A stretch of DNA of 64,000 nt, from positions 62,001 through 126,000 of the forward strand of contig NZ_ASJD01000001.1 in NCBI RefSeq assembly GCF_000691165.1, read 5' to 3'. Made by a program: the position numbers and the translations under genes. This DNA is from Bacillus safensis FO-36b (GTDB lineage: Bacteria; Bacillota; Bacilli; Bacillales; Bacillaceae). Numbering within the stretch: position 1 is the first letter of the stretch; each line of letters opens with the position of its first letter. Shown here piece after piece: positions 26,109-35,890 of the stretch. The notes under the pieces are model-generated. The model was not told the origin of the DNA, searched no databases, and worked only from the letters and a program-made list of their open reading frames with translations.

Positions 26109-28837
26109 TGAGTTGGTTAGATAAATTTTTCAGTGTATTTTTAGGAGAAGAAAAGAAAGAAGAAAAAGCTGCAAGACCTGAAGAAGATCTAGCTGCACCA
26201 AAGCAGCCAGCTTTTGAACCGCATAAAGAATATAAAAAAATCGAAGATACGAAAGTGTATTATGAATATCCAAAAGGGAACTTTCGCTTTCCGCTCGTTC
26301 CAGATGAACCCCAGCGTGATGGAGTGAAGCAGGAGAGAAGACGCGTGAAACCAAGCCAGCCAAAGGCAAAGCAGAAAACCTATCAGCCTAAACAAACGCT
26401 TCAGCCTGATATAAATAAAAAGCCATTCAAGCCAGAGCAAATTCCATCACCGATCTATGGCTATCATCAGGATATGCGTCCAAAACGGGCAGATGCAAAA
26501 GAAGAAACAGCTTCAGTTCAAAGGAAATCAGCAGAAGAAACGGCGCAGCGTGTCACACTGTTATCAGAAGAGGCAGAGCGTGAACGGAATGTCAGACAGC
26601 AAATGAACATCCCGTCTATACAGAAAGAAAAACGTATCGAGGAAATGGCTTCAGCGTCAGCAGAAGAGAGAACGGACAAAGAGCCAGCAGTAACCCCGCA
26701 TACATTGCAAGAAGAACTCGCTTATCAAGATCATGTTCAAACGACGATGGAACGTTTAACTGACGAGCCGTTCGTCCAGCAAGAAGAAAACGAGCCAGAA
26801 GATCATCATGAAGCTGATGTACATAAGCAGCAAGCAGAAGTCTATCAGAAGCAGCCCGTTGGGTCTGAGCCGGAACAGACTGTCTCCGGTGATGAAGAAG
26901 AAATTAAGGACGAGCCTGTCCATCAGTTTGAAGATCATACTGAGGAAATAGACATGTTGACCTTCGAAACACCGGAACCTTCGCAGCCAGCGATTGAAAT
27001 GGAAGTAGACATGCCATCAGAAGAAGCGGCGTTAACAGAAAACATTTCAGCAGAACCGGTGGAAGAACTAGCGGCTGATCCAATAGAAGACAAACAAGAA
27101 GAAGCGCCTGCGGCAGCATTTGAAGAAGCTGAGCCAGTCAAACATGACCTGCAGGAAGATCAGCTGGTCCAAGAAGCTGAAATTGAAGAAGATCAAGTGC
27201 TGCCAGTAGAACAAGTAACAGAGGAACAAACTGCATCTGAAGCGGCAGAAACGGTTATAGAGCAGACAGAGCAGCAAGAACAAACGCATGAAGTCAAGAA
27301 AGAAGAACCAAAACAGACATCTCCGCAGCCACAACGCACAAGCGGGCAAACCTCTACGGTTCCGTTTAATGTCATGATGTTAAAAAGCGATCAGCGCGTG
27401 CAAGGACAAAAGAAAGCAGCCGATACACAAGGGTATGTTTTTCCAAGCCTTGCCCTTTTAGACGTACCGCCAGCTCAAAAAGAAGAGGACGGCACATGGG
27501 TGAAAGAGCGGGCAGAGCTGCTCAATGCGACGCTTAAAAATTTCAACGTAAGAGCAAGTGTCGTTCATGTCACACAGGGACCTTCTGTGACAAGGTTTGA
27601 AGTACATCCAGAACCAGGTGTCAAAGTGAACAAAATCACGAACCTGTCAGATGATATTAAACTTAGTTTGTCCGCAAAGGATATTCGAATTGAAGCCCCG
27701 ATTCCAGGGAAAAACACGATCGGGATCGAAGTGCCAAATCTGCACAGTAAAATGGTGTTCTTAAGAGAAATGATCAGAAGCAGTGCGTTTAGAGACAATC
27801 CATCTCCTTTAACAGCGGCACTCGGATTAGATATTTCAGGCCAGCCTGTCGTGGTTGATCTGCAAAAAATGCCGCATGGCTTAATTGCCGGAGCCACTGG
27901 TTCAGGAAAAAGCGTCTGCATTAATACGATTTTAGTGAGCTTAATGTTTAAAGCATCACCAGATGAAGTGAAAATGCTCTTAATTGATCCTAAAATGGTT
28001 GAATTAGCGCCGTATAACCACATTCCGCATCTTGTGAGTCCAGTCATCACCGATGCCAAGACAGCAACTGCTGCTCTGAAATGGGTAGTGGATGAAATGG
28101 AAAGACGCTATGAACTATTTGCACACTCTGGCGTGAGAGAAATTAAACGATTCAATGAGCTTGTGAAAGAAAAACAAATGGGAGAAAAACTGCCTTATCT
28201 CGTCGTGGTGATCGATGAGCTGGCTGATTTAATGATGGTCGCACCAAATGAAGTCGAAGAAAGCATCTGCCGAATTGCACAAAAAGCAAGAGCATGCGGC
28301 ATTCACTTATTGATTGCGACACAAAGACCTTCTGTTGATGTCATTACAGGTCTCATTAAAGCTAATATTCCAACAAGAATTGCGTTTTCTGTTTCAAGTC
28401 AGGTGGATTCAAGAACGATCATTGACATGGCAGGTGCAGAAAAGCTTCTCGGAAAAGGAGACATGCTCTTCTTAGAAAATGGCTCCGGCAAACCGACAAG
28501 GCTGCAAGGGAACTTTGTATCAGACCGTGAGATTGATCAAGTGGTGGCACATGTGAGAAAGCAGCGCAAGCCAGTGTTCCTTTTTGAACAGGAGGAACTC
28601 ATGCTGCAGGGCTCTGCGATTACAGACGAAGATGAATTGTTTATGGATGCCTGCCGTTTTGCCATCGAGCAGAATAGCGCTAGTACATCAAGTTTGCAGC
28701 GAAGATTTAGAATTGGCTACAACCGTGCAGCCAGGTTGATTGACATGATGGAGCGCGAGGGGATGATCTCTGGTGCGAAAGGCAGTAAGCCAAGAGAAGT
28801 GCTCATGACACTGAGTGACTTAGAACAGTTGATCTAA
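26105..28837 (+). CDS. sftA: Cytosolic FtsK-family DNA translocase SftA
   Basis: A 910-residue DNA translocase that clears chromosomal DNA from the division septum. Unlike SpoIIIE it has no membrane helices at the N-terminus. Residues about 20-440 are a long, highly acidic Glu/Gln/Pro-rich linker. The motor follows with Walker A GATGSGKS at 596-603 and Walker B VVIDELADL around Asp704, and a C-terminal gamma winged helix (SSLQRRFRIGYNRAARLID). B. subtilis SftA is slightly longer, the linker being variable. Start may be ATG 26105 or 26108; the only good ribosome site, GGGGAG, serves an upstream four-codon reading frame. Confidence 0.92.
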   Translation: MMSWLDKFFSVFLGEEKKEEKAARPEEDLAAPKQPAFEPHKEYKKIEDTKVYYEYPKGNFRFPLVPDEPQRDGVKQERRRVKPSQPKAKQKTYQPKQTLQPDINKKPFKPEQIPSPIYGYHQDMRPKRADAKEETASVQRKSAEETAQRVTLLSEEAERERNVRQQMNIPSIQKEKRIEEMASASAEERTDKEPAVTPHTLQEELAYQDHVQTTMERLTDEPFVQQEENEPEDHHEADVHKQQAEVYQKQPVGSEPEQTVSGDEEEIKDEPVHQFEDHTEEIDMLTFETPEPSQPAIEMEVDMPSEEAALTENISAEPVEELAADPIEDKQEEAPAAAFEEAEPVKHDLQEDQLVQEAEIEEDQVLPVEQVTEEQTASEAAETVIEQTEQQEQTHEVKKEEPKQTSPQPQRTSGQTSTVPFNVMMLKSDQRVQGQKKAADTQGYVFPSLALLDVPPAQKEEDGTWVKERAELLNATLKNFNVRASVVHVTQGPSVTRFEVHPEPGVKVNKITNLSDDIKLSLSAKDIRIEAPIPGKNTIGIEVPNLHSKMVFLREMIRSSAFRDNPSPLTAALGLDISGQPVVVDLQKMPHGLIAGATGSGKSVCINTILVSLMFKASPDEVKMLLIDPKMVELAPYNHIPHLVSPVITDAKTATAALKWVVDEMERRYELFAHSGVREIKRFNELVKEKQMGEKLPYLVVVIDELADLMMVAPNEVEESICRIAQKARACGIHLLIATQRPSVDVITGLIKANIPTRIAFSVSSQVDSRTIIDMAGAEKLLGKGDMLFLENGSGKPTRLQGNFVSDREIDQVVAHVRKQRKPVFLFEQEELMLQGSAITDEDELFMDACRFAIEQNSASTSSLQRRFRIGYNRAARLIDMMEREGMISGAKGSKPREVLMTLSDLEQLI

Positions 28838-29139
28838 ACAAACCACTTCATTTTTTTCATAAACATGGTATGATAGCACATAGGTGCAATTTTGTAATTG
28901 GACGCTTTTCGCATGTCTGTCAGAGCGCTTTTTTATGTAAAATAAGCGGAAACAGGTGTTAGAAATGGGAAGGTTGTCGGATACTAATCATAGTTAATAT
29001 TGATTAGAATAGGAAGATCGGAAAAAATCTTTATTTGGAGCTGCGATCTGTGATCAGCTAGAGGCAAAAATCACAAGTTGCAAATTGAAATGAGCGTCAT
29101 ATACTGTAAGTCAGATAGACGTTTGTTGGAGGTACAATT
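28838..29139 (+). other. Long structured leader region before murC
   Basis: A TATGAT with a poor -35 lies near 28869. Downstream are an imperfect hairpin with a T run (28903-28934), CTAATCA/TGATTAG inverted arms near 28983-29006, and AGCTGCGATC against GATCAGCT near 29040-29060. I recognise no known riboswitch class. Confidence 0.45.
28903..28934 (+). terminator. Weak terminator or attenuator between sftA and murC
   Basis: CGCTTT pairs with AGAGCG (one wobble) over a 13-base loop, followed by CTTTTTTA. Confidence 0.4.
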
Positions 29140-30438
29140 ATGACTGTTTATCATTTTGTTGGAATAAAAGGGACAGGTATGAGTCCACTGGCCCAAATTC
29201 TTCATGATACTGGGTATACTGTCCAAGGATCGGATATCGAAAAACATATCTTTACACAAAAAGCATTAGAAGAACGAAATATTAAAATTCTACCATTTGA
29301 CCCAGATAATATTCAGCCAGGGATGACGGTCATCGCAGGAAATGCATTCCCTGATACACACCCTGAGATTGAACGTGCCCTTTCTGAAGGGATTCCTGTC
29401 ATTCGTTACCATAAATTCCTTGGAGAATACATGGATTCATTCACAAACGTTGCGATTACTGGTGCTCATGGCAAAACATCGACAACAGGACTGCTTGCTC
29501 ACGTCATGCAGGCAGCCAAACCTACTTCGTACTTAATCGGTGATGGATCTGGAATGGGGAAAGAAAACAGCGAGTATTTTGTTTTTGAAGCATGCGAATA
29601 CCGCAGACACTTCCTCAGCTATCATCCAGATTATGCGATCATGACCAATATTGATTTTGATCACCCTGATTATTTCTCGGATATTGATGACGTGTTTGAT
29701 GCGTTTCAAAACATGGCGCTTCAAGTGAAAAAAGCCATTATTGCCTGCGGTGATGATGAGCATCTGCCAAAGATTCAAGCGAAGGTACCTGTTGTGTACT
29801 ACGGTTTCAACGAAGAAAATGATTTCCAAGCACGCAATGTTGTGAAAAATACGGAAGGTACCACATTTGATGTATTTGTACGCAATACGTTTTATGATAC
29901 CTTCTACATTCCTGCCTACGGAAATCATAATGTCCTCAACTCGTTAGCTGTCATTGCATTATGTCACTATGAGTCCATTGATGTAGAGCTTATCAAAGGC
30001 GCATTAACGACATTTGGCGGTGTGAAACGACGCTTTAATGAAAAAGTGGTCGGTGAGCAGGTCTTAATTGACGATTATGCACATCATCCAACTGAAATTG
30101 AAGTCACGATTGAAGCAGCTCGCCAAAAATATCCGGACCGTGATATTGTGGCTGTCTTCCAGCCGCATACGTTCACACGTACACAGCAATTCTTAAGTGA
30201 ATTTGCTGACAGTCTAAAGAAAGCCGACTATGTCTACCTTTGTGATATTTTCGGTTCAGCCCGTGAAAACATTGGGAAGCTGAGCATTGAAGATTTACGA
30301 GAAAAAATCCCGCAGGCCCAATTAATTGAGGAAGAAGATACATCTGTGCTGAAAACGCACGAAGATGCGATTCTGATCTTTATGGGAGCAGGAGACATTC
30401 AGAAGTATTTGCGTGCTTATGAAAAAGTCGCTGTATAA
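29140..30438 (+). CDS. murC: UDP-N-acetylmuramate-L-alanine ligase MurC
   Basis: A 432-residue Mur ligase that adds L-Ala to UDP-MurNAc, the first peptide step of wall precursor synthesis. GIKGTGMS near the N-terminus binds the UDP substrate, [10 protein letters not shown] at about 108-117 is the ATP loop, and [10 protein letters not shown] is the MurC C-terminal signature. Length equals B. subtilis MurC. TTGGAGG precedes the ATG. The gene has its own long leader and a terminator after it. Confidence 0.95.
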   Translation: MTVYHFVGIKGTGMSPLAQILHDTGYTVQGSDIEKHIFTQKALEERNIKILPFDPDNIQPGMTVIAGNAFPDTHPEIERALSEGIPVIRYHKFLGEYMDSFTNVAITGAHGKTSTTGLLAHVMQAAKPTSYLIGDGSGMGKENSEYFVFEACEYRRHFLSYHPDYAIMTNIDFDHPDYFSDIDDVFDAFQNMALQVKKAIIACGDDEHLPKIQAKVPVVYYGFNEENDFQARNVVKNTEGTTFDVFVRNTFYDTFYIPAYGNHNVLNSLAVIALCHYESIDVELIKGALTTFGGVKRRFNEKVVGEQVLIDDYAHHPTEIEVTIEAARQKYPDRDIVAVFQPHTFTRTQQFLSEFADSLKKADYVYLCDIFGSARENIGKLSIEDLREKIPQAQLIEEEDTSVLKTHEDAILIFMGAGDIQKYLRAYEKVAV

Positions 30439-30445
30439 ATGCTTT

Positions 30446-30478
30446 AAAAAAGTGCCGTTTCACCCGGCACTTTTTTTA
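30446..30478 (+). terminator. Terminator of murC
   Basis: AAAAAAGTGCCG pairs with CGGCACTTTTTTT. Confidence 0.92.
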
Positions 30479-30545
30479 TTTTGAATAAAATGTGACAAAA
30501 GGGCTAAATGTGTCAACATGCGGCGCTTTTTTTCGTTCGCTGTGG

Positions 30546-30572
30546 ACAGGAATTAGCGAATAAGTGTAGAAT
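30546..30572 (+). promoter_or_regulatory. Sigma-H-type promoter for ytxGHJ
   Basis: ACAGGAATT, 11 bases, then GTAGAAT fits the sigma-H pattern (RnAGGAwWW, 11-12 bases, RnnGAAT) without mismatch. In B. subtilis this operon (csb40) is known to use both sigma-H and sigma-B. Confidence 0.75.
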
Positions 30573-30600
30573 TATTATTCAATCGGTCATTCTAGGCGAT

Positions 30601-30626
30601 GTTTGAATGATACAACGAGAGGGTAA
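30601..30626 (+). promoter_or_regulatory. Sigma-B-type promoter for ytxGHJ
   Basis: GTTTGA, 14 bases, then GGGTAA is a close match to the general-stress sigma-B promoter, about 35 bases before ytxG. Confidence 0.75.
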
Positions 30627-30661
30627 TGAATTGAATATGCCCGCAGCAAAGGAGGTATCAG

Positions 30662-31081
30662 ATGATTATTATTCTATATCTAAGCGTTGCACTGATCGCA
30701 ATTGCTTTCCTCATTCTTGTCATCTATTTGTCCAAAACATTAAAATCCTTACAGCTGACATTAAAGAATGTTGCATCAACTTTAGAAGGTCTTGAAGGTC
30801 AGATGCAAGGCATCACCACAGAGACAGCACAGTTGCTACATAAGACGAATCAGCTTGCTGAAGATATTCAAGACAAATCAGCTAAACTTAACACAGTTGT
30901 GGATGCGGTGCAGGGAATTGGCGGCTCGATCAACCAATTTAATACAAGCATAAAGCAGGCAGCTGGTGCGGTTTCTTCATCCGTTGAAAGAAATCAAGAA
31001 AAAGTGACGGATGTGGTAAGCTGGAGTAACGCAGCACTTGAAATTTATAAAAAATGGAAACAGCGTAAACATCAAAAATAA
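30662..31081 (+). CDS. ytxG: DUF948 general stress protein YtxG
   Basis: A 139-residue protein with one N-terminal membrane helix (about residues 2-22) and a long helical, coiled-coil-like part ([22 protein letters not shown]...). It belongs to DUF948 and matches B. subtilis YtxG. AAGGAGG lies 7 bases before the ATG. It is the first gene of the csb40 stress operon; its molecular role is unknown. Confidence 0.9.
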   Translation: MIIILYLSVALIAIAFLILVIYLSKTLKSLQLTLKNVASTLEGLEGQMQGITTETAQLLHKTNQLAEDIQDKSAKLNTVVDAVQGIGGSINQFNTSIKQAAGAVSSSVERNQEKVTDVVSWSNAALEIYKKWKQRKHQK

Positions 31082-31107
31082 ACCATATTCGCATAGGAGG
31101 AATAATC

Positions 31108-31578
31108 ATGAGCAAAGACGGAATCAATAGCAAAGACTTTTTGATCGGAACACTTATTGGTGGAATTGTTGGTGCAACAACAGCATTATTTTTAGCACCG
31201 AAGTCAGGGAAAGAGCTTCGCGATGATTTGAACACCCAAGCGAATGCGTTAAAAGAAAAAACAGACCGGCTCACAACAGATGCAAAAGAAAAAGGCACTG
31301 AATATGTGACGATTGCAAAAGATAAAACGTCTGAATTGTCTCAGCTTGTAGCAGAGCAGTCAAACCAGATTTTAGACAAAGTGAAAGACATAAAAGAGCG
31401 TGCGGCTGGAAAAGCTAATCATGTGAAAAATGAAGCAGAAGATGCGGCAGCGGATTTGGCAAGCGAAGCATCTGATGTAGCAGATGAAGCAAAAGTAAGA
31501 GCACAAGAAGCAAAATCAGAAATTGAAGACGGCATCAAAGATGTCAAAGAAAAAGTAGAACAATCTACTAAAGGCTAA
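31108..31578 (+). CDS. ytxH: General stress protein YtxH
   Basis: A 156-residue YtxH-family protein. A Gly-rich hydrophobic helix (LIGTLIGGIVGATTALFLAPKSGKELR) opens it, then a low-complexity helical tail of Ala, Glu, Lys and Asp repeats resembling LEA-type stress proteins (ADEAKVRAQEAKSEIEDG). AGGAGG precedes the ATG. It is made together with YtxG and YtxJ under stress and early sporulation sigma factors. Confidence 0.9.
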   Translation: MSKDGINSKDFLIGTLIGGIVGATTALFLAPKSGKELRDDLNTQANALKEKTDRLTTDAKEKGTEYVTIAKDKTSELSQLVAEQSNQILDKVKDIKERAAGKANHVKNEAEDAAADLASEASDVADEAKVRAQEAKSEIEDGIKDVKEKVEQSTKG

Positions 31579-31611
31579 CTCTCACTGCTCGAAGTGAAGA
31601 AGGAGAACATC

Positions 31612-31935
31612 ATGTCAAAACAACTCATTGAAACAGAAGAACAGTTTGATCAACTAACGAATCAAGATGGGACCTTTGTCTTTTTTAAGCACAGTTTGAC
31701 ATGTCCGATCAGCCAAGCGGCTTTTCAAGAGTTTGAAGCATTTGCGTCTGCACATGAAGACGTGCCAACGTATTTCTTGCAAATTCAAAACACGAGAGAG
31801 CTTTCATCCTACGTGGCTGAAAAGTCAGGTGTAAAGCACGAAAGTCCGCAGGCACTCATCTTTAGCGGTGGAAAAGTAAAATGGCATGCTTCTCACTCAA
31901 GCATTACAAAAGAAGCGCTTGAACATAATCTGTAA
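31612..31935 (+). CDS. ytxJ: Monothiol bacilliredoxin-like protein YtxJ (BrxC)
   Basis: A 107-residue thioredoxin-fold protein with the TCPIS motif (Cys31) of YtxJ/BrxC, a monothiol bacilliredoxin linked to removal of bacillithiol from oxidised proteins. AAGGAG precedes the ATG at 31612; the frame extends six codons upstream but without a ribosome site. It is the last gene of the stress operon. Confidence 0.9.
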   Translation: MSKQLIETEEQFDQLTNQDGTFVFFKHSLTCPISQAAFQEFEAFASAHEDVPTYFLQIQNTRELSSYVAEKSGVKHESPQALIFSGGKVKWHASHSSITKEALEHNL

Positions 31936-31943
31936 AAGAAAGA

Positions 31944-31972
31944 AACGTCAGCAGCAGCTGACGTTTTTTTTA
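31944..31972 (+). terminator. Terminator of ytxGHJ
   Basis: AACGTCAGC pairs with GCTGACGTT over a four-base loop and is followed by a run of T. Confidence 0.92.
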
Positions 31973-32063
31973 TAAAAAAGGTTTACTTGAACAAAAAGTA
32001 TGCTATAATCTTACATACAATACTTTATCGCTTAAAAGCGTTTGGGTAATAAAGAAAATTTTC

Positions 32064-32092
32064 GTGACAATTCCGAAATCTTTGTTTATAAT
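32064..32092 (+). promoter_or_regulatory. Sigma-A promoter of aroA
   Basis: GTGACA, 17 bases, TATAAT, ending about 65 bases before the aroA start. A second TATAAT near 32010 preceded by TTTACT may be another promoter. Confidence 0.65.
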
Positions 32093-32156
32093 AAACCCTA
32101 TCATGCAAGAATGAAAAAATAAAAAGCGAGAGCAGGCAGAGGAAAGGATGACAAAA

Positions 32157-33233
32157 ATGAGCAACAATGAACTAGAAAAATTGAGGCAGCAAGCAGATGA
32201 ACTAAATCTTCAAATTCTAAAACTGATCAATGAAAGAGGAAACATTGTCAAAGAAATTGGAAAAGCAAAAGAAGCGCAAGGTGTCAACCGTTATGATCCT
32301 GTCAGAGAGCGCACAATGCTGAACCAAATTCTTGAAGAAAATGATGGACCATTTGAAAACTCAACGATTCAGCATATTTTCAAAGAGATTTTCAAAGCAG
32401 GTCTAGAGCTTCAAGAAGATGACCACAGCAAAGCACTTCTTGTTTCTCGTAAGAAAAAGCCAGAAAACACAATCGTGAATATCAATGGGGAAGCGATCGG
32501 TGATGGAAAGCAGCGTTTCATCGTTGGACCATGTGCCGTTGAAAGCTACGAGCAAGTCGCAGAAGTAGCGGCAGCAGCGAAACAGCAGGGATTAAAACTA
32601 CTTCGTGGTGGTGCATTTAAACCTCGCACAAGTCCATACGACTTCCAAGGACTTGGTGTAGACGGTCTAAAGATTCTAAAGCGTGTAGCGGATGAATACG
32701 GTCTTGCTGTCATTAGTGAAATTGTCAATCCTGCTCATATTGAAGAAGCGATTGAGCATATCGATGTTATCCAAATTGGGGCACGTAACATGCAAAACTT
32801 CGAGCTGTTAAAAGAAGCCGGTTCCGTGAAGAAACCAGTTCTTTTAAAACGCGGTCTTGCAGCGACCATTTCAGAATTCATCAATGCAGCTGAATACATC
32901 ATCGCCCAAGGAAATGATCAAATCATCCTTTGCGAGCGCGGTATCCGCACATACGAAACAGCGACAAGAAATACACTAGATATCTCGGCAGTGCCAATCT
33001 TGAAACAAGAGACACATCTACCAGTCTTCGTTGATGTGACGCACTCAACTGGACGTAGAGATCTTCTCCTTCCAACAGCAAAAGCAGCTCTTGCGATTGG
33101 AGCAGACGGTGTCATGGCAGAAGTACATCCAGATCCATCTGTTGCACTGTCTGACTCAGCGCAGCAAATGGACATTCCACAATTCGAAAAATGGTTAGAT
33201 GCGTTAAGACCACTTGTGAATATTCACGCGTAA
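32157..33233 (+). CDS. aroA: Bifunctional chorismate mutase / DAHP synthase AroA
   Basis: A 358-residue fusion. Residues about 1-85 are an AroQ-type chorismate mutase ([20 protein letters not shown]) and about 110-358 a type I beta DAHP synthase ([27 protein letters not shown]). It makes the first compound of the shikimate pathway, and in Bacillus the mutase part serves as the feedback sensor for chorismate and prephenate. The second in-frame ATG gives the B. subtilis length and has AAGGAT upstream. A terminator separates it from ccpA. Confidence 0.95.
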   Translation: MSNNELEKLRQQADELNLQILKLINERGNIVKEIGKAKEAQGVNRYDPVRERTMLNQILEENDGPFENSTIQHIFKEIFKAGLELQEDDHSKALLVSRKKKPENTIVNINGEAIGDGKQRFIVGPCAVESYEQVAEVAAAAKQQGLKLLRGGAFKPRTSPYDFQGLGVDGLKILKRVADEYGLAVISEIVNPAHIEEAIEHIDVIQIGARNMQNFELLKEAGSVKKPVLLKRGLAATISEFINAAEYIIAQGNDQIILCERGIRTYETATRNTLDISAVPILKQETHLPVFVDVTHSTGRRDLLLPTAKAALAIGADGVMAEVHPDPSVALSDSAQQMDIPQFEKWLDALRPLVNIHA

Positions 33234-33249
33234 TCATAGATAGAAATAG

Positions 33250-33277
33250 CCGCCGGATAACTGCCCGGCGGTTTTTT
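33250..33277 (+). terminator. Terminator of aroA
   Basis: CCGCCGG pairs with CCGGCGG and is followed by TTTTTT. Confidence 0.9.
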
Positions 33278-33490
33278 GATGGAGAAATACCATGAAGTTT
33301 GGGAATGAAAGGAAGAAAGCACATTGCAACCCTAAAAAGTGCTTGTTCACAATGTTTTCATTTTTAAAATTTGATAGAATCTGCTAAGATCATTGTCATA
33401 GCTGGCGTTCTCAATGTTTTTTTATGAAATATGATTCAATTTACAGGTAACAAGCTGATTAAAGTTTGTTTAATTTAGTTATAAAAAGAA
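33278..33490. other. AT-rich spacer between aroA and the ccpA promoter
   Basis: No open frame with a ribosome site is visible. The stretch carries several loosely promoter-like AT blocks but nothing I can name. Confidence 0.4.
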
Positions 33491-33527
33491 AGGGAACGTT
33501 TTCATATGACAAAAAAACGTGTATAAT
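33491..33527 (+). promoter_or_regulatory. ccpA promoter with a cre-like site on the -35
   Basis: TTTTCA (33499-33504) and TATAAT (33522-33527) are 17 bases apart. AGGGAACGTTTTCA at 33491-33504 fits the CcpA operator pattern TGNAANCGNWWWCA with two mismatches in the left half and would cover the -35. Confidence 0.5.
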
Positions 33528-33684
33528 TTCATAAAAGAATGTCATTTTGATGTAGATTGAAAAATTATGTGTCTCTTTTCATCGTTTTAATGACAAATAG
33601 GATATTATTTTCCTCGTATCTGACATGTCTCTATCCAATTGGTGAATGCTATAGATATGAAGTGTATTTGAAGGAGTGATTTAT

Positions 33685-34686
33685 GTGAATAATGTTACAA
33701 TATATGATGTAGCAAGAGAAGCAAATGTAAGTATGGCAACGGTATCACGCGTAGTAAATGGTAATCCAAACGTAAAACCAACAACAAGAAAAAAGGTGCT
33801 TGAAGCGATTGACCGCCTTGGCTATCGTCCGAATGCAGTGGCTCGAGGCCTAGCAAGTAAAAAAACAACGACAGTTGGGGTCATCATCCCTGATATTTCT
33901 AGTATCTTCTATTCGGAATTAGCACGCGGTATTGAAGACATCGCTACGATGTATAAATACAACATTATTTTGAGCAACTCAGACCAAAATACAGATAAAG
34001 AGCTTCATTTGTTAAATACGATGCTCGGCAAACAAGTAGACGGAATTGTCTTTATGGGCGGAAATATCACAGATGTGCATGTGGAAGAATTTAAGCGCTC
34101 TCCTGTGCCGATTGTTCTTGCAGCATCTGTTGAAGAGCAGGCTCAAACACCATCCGTCAACATCAACTATGAGCAGGCCATTTATGACTCAGTTCAGCTG
34201 TTAGTTGAAAAAGGACATAAACGAATTGCGTTTGTTTCTGGTCCAATGTCAGAACCAATTAATTCCGTGAGAAAGCTTGCAGGTTATAAGCGAGCACTTG
34301 AAGAAGCGGGCATAGCGTTTGACGATACGCTCGTCGCTGAAGGCGATTACTCGTATGATTCTGGAATTGAAGCACTTGCTCATCTGCTTGAGCAGTCTGA
34401 CAAGCCGACAGCTGTTATCGCAGCTACAGATGAAATGGCTCTAGGTGTCATTCATGGAGCACAAGACAGAGGGGTATCTATTCCTGAAGACTTAGAAGTG
34501 ATTGGCTTTGATAACACAAGACTTTCTCTCATGGTGCGTCCTCAGCTGACAACAGTTGTACAGCCGACATATGATATTGGTGCTGTTGCGATGAGATTGC
34601 TCACAAAGCTGATGAACAAAGAACAAGTGGACGATCAAATTGTTGAGCTTCCGCACAGAATTGAAGAAAGACAATCAACGAAATAA
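33685..34686 (+). CDS. ccpA: Catabolite control protein A
   Basis: A 333-residue LacI/GalR regulator and the master of carbon catabolite control. The N-terminal helix-turn-helix is [21 protein letters not shown], followed by a hinge with the minor-groove helix ([13 protein letters not shown]) and a periplasmic-binding-like core that binds HPr-Ser46-P. It represses or activates genes at cre sites, including acsA and acuABC next door. GGAGTG precedes the GTG at 33685. Confidence 0.96.
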   Translation: MNNVTIYDVAREANVSMATVSRVVNGNPNVKPTTRKKVLEAIDRLGYRPNAVARGLASKKTTTVGVIIPDISSIFYSELARGIEDIATMYKYNIILSNSDQNTDKELHLLNTMLGKQVDGIVFMGGNITDVHVEEFKRSPVPIVLAASVEEQAQTPSVNINYEQAIYDSVQLLVEKGHKRIAFVSGPMSEPINSVRKLAGYKRALEEAGIAFDDTLVAEGDYSYDSGIEALAHLLEQSDKPTAVIAATDEMALGVIHGAQDRGVSIPEDLEVIGFDNTRLSLMVRPQLTTVVQPTYDIGAVAMRLLTKLMNKEQVDDQIVELPHRIEERQSTK

Positions 34687-34689
34687 AGC

Positions 34690-34732
34690 AAAAAAAGCAG
34701 GCTACCTTATGAGGGATAGCCTGCTTTTCTTA
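34690..34732. terminator. Bidirectional terminator between ccpA and acuC
   Basis: AAAAAAAGCAGGCTA and TAGCCTGCTTTTC form a hairpin between convergent genes. Confidence 0.9.
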
Positions 34733-35890
34733 TGCCTTTTTCTTTTCTCTTCTAACAGGCATAAGTGCTTTTTCTACTGTTTGTGCATTTTTTTCTGTGA
34801 TTTCTGCTTTTCTTGGGATCGGTGGATATAAATCGTCAGGATCTTTCCATGTAGGTGGAAGGGTAACAGGCGATTGCTTATTCCATGCCTGAATCCAGTC
34901 CTGAGGGAGCTCATCTGGCGGTGTAATGCCTTTCATCTCAAGCCAAATACGGCTCCACGCTCTTGGAACGACGCGCCAAATATCATATCCCCCTCCGCCA
35001 ACAGCGATCCACTTGCCGTCACAATATTGATGTGCAAGCTCATGAGCAAGTCTAGGAATTTCTTCATATATTTTCATGGTGGCAGATAAATGAGTTAACG
35101 GGTCATAGTAGTGTGCATCTGCCCCGTTTTGCGTCAAAATCACATCTGGTTTAAAAAAAGCAGCAATCTCAGTCACTGCTGTTCGGTATGCTTCGAGAAA
35201 CGATTCATCTTCCGTAAATGCATCTAGTGGAATATTATAAGCATAGCCATAGCCTTTATCGTGGCCTCTTTCCTGTACTTGTCCGGTTCCAGGGAATAAG
35301 TAGCGTCCCGTTTCATGAATGGACACCGTACATACCTCTGGGTCGTCATAGAAGCTGAACTGGACACCATCGCCGTGATGAGCATCCGTATCAATATATA
35401 AAATTCTAGCGCCATATGTCTTTTGAATATATTGAATCGCCACAGAGCTGTCATTATAAATACAAAAGCCAGATGCACGCCCTTTGAATCCGTGGTGAAG
35501 CCCGCCGCCGAGATTGAGGGCATGCTGCGAATGACCGAGCATCACTTGGTCAACCGCTGTTAATGTTCCGCCAACAAGGAGAGATGCCGCCTCATGCATG
35601 CCTGCGAACATCGGTGTATCTTCAGTGCCAAGACCGTATCGTTCACCCTCTGCCGTAGACAGCTTTCCTTCACTTGCCCGCTGCACAGCCTGGATATAAT
35701 CTGCTGTATGGACGAGCTTTAATTCCTCCAGAGTAGCCATACGCGGTGCAACGATTTCATCCTCTGTTAACGCCTTCATTTTTTGAAGTAGATCATAAGT
35801 TAAGTAGACACGAAGCTGATTGAAGGGATGATCTTGGTTAAATTGGTACGTTTGAAAAGATGGTGAAAAAACAAAGGTCGCTTCCTTCAT
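34730..35890 (-). CDS. acuC: Acetoin utilisation protein AcuC (class I-type protein deacetylase)
   Basis: A 386-residue arginase-fold zinc deacylase of the class I HDAC type. HHGDG and the metal Asp in YIDTDAHHGDGVQ mark the active site. In B. subtilis AcuC removes acetyl groups from acetyl-CoA synthetase AcsA and so reverses AcuA. Its ATG overlaps the acuB stop (ATGA), so the two are coupled. The gene order acuA-acuB-acuC is intact and divergent from acsA. Confidence 0.94.
   Translation of the reverse strand: MKEATFVFSPSFQTYQFNQDHPFNQLRVYLTYDLLQKMKALTEDEIVAPRMATLEELKLVHTADYIQAVQRASEGKLSTAEGERYGLGTEDTPMFAGMHEAASLLVGGTLTAVDQVMLGHSQHALNLGGGLHHGFKGRASGFCIYNDSSVAIQYIQKTYGARILYIDTDAHHGDGVQFSFYDDPEVCTVSIHETGRYLFPGTGQVQERGHDKGYGYAYNIPLDAFTEDESFLEAYRTAVTEIAAFFKPDVILTQNGADAHYYDPLTHLSATMKIYEEIPRLAHELAHQYCDGKWIAVGGGGYDIWRVVPRAWSRIWLEMKGITPPDELPQDWIQAWNKQSPVTLPPTWKDPDDLYPPIPRKAEITEKNAQTVEKALMPVRREKKKA

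Noticed and set aside
26164..27430. Glu/Gln-rich repeats in SftA as a sign of a fusion or a foreign insert
   Set aside because: A long acidic, variable linker is normal for SftA, and its length differs among species.
27565..28059. A 164-codon minus-strand frame opposite sftA
   Set aside because: It mirrors the conserved FtsK motor region, a usual shadow effect of codon bias, and shows no ribosome site.
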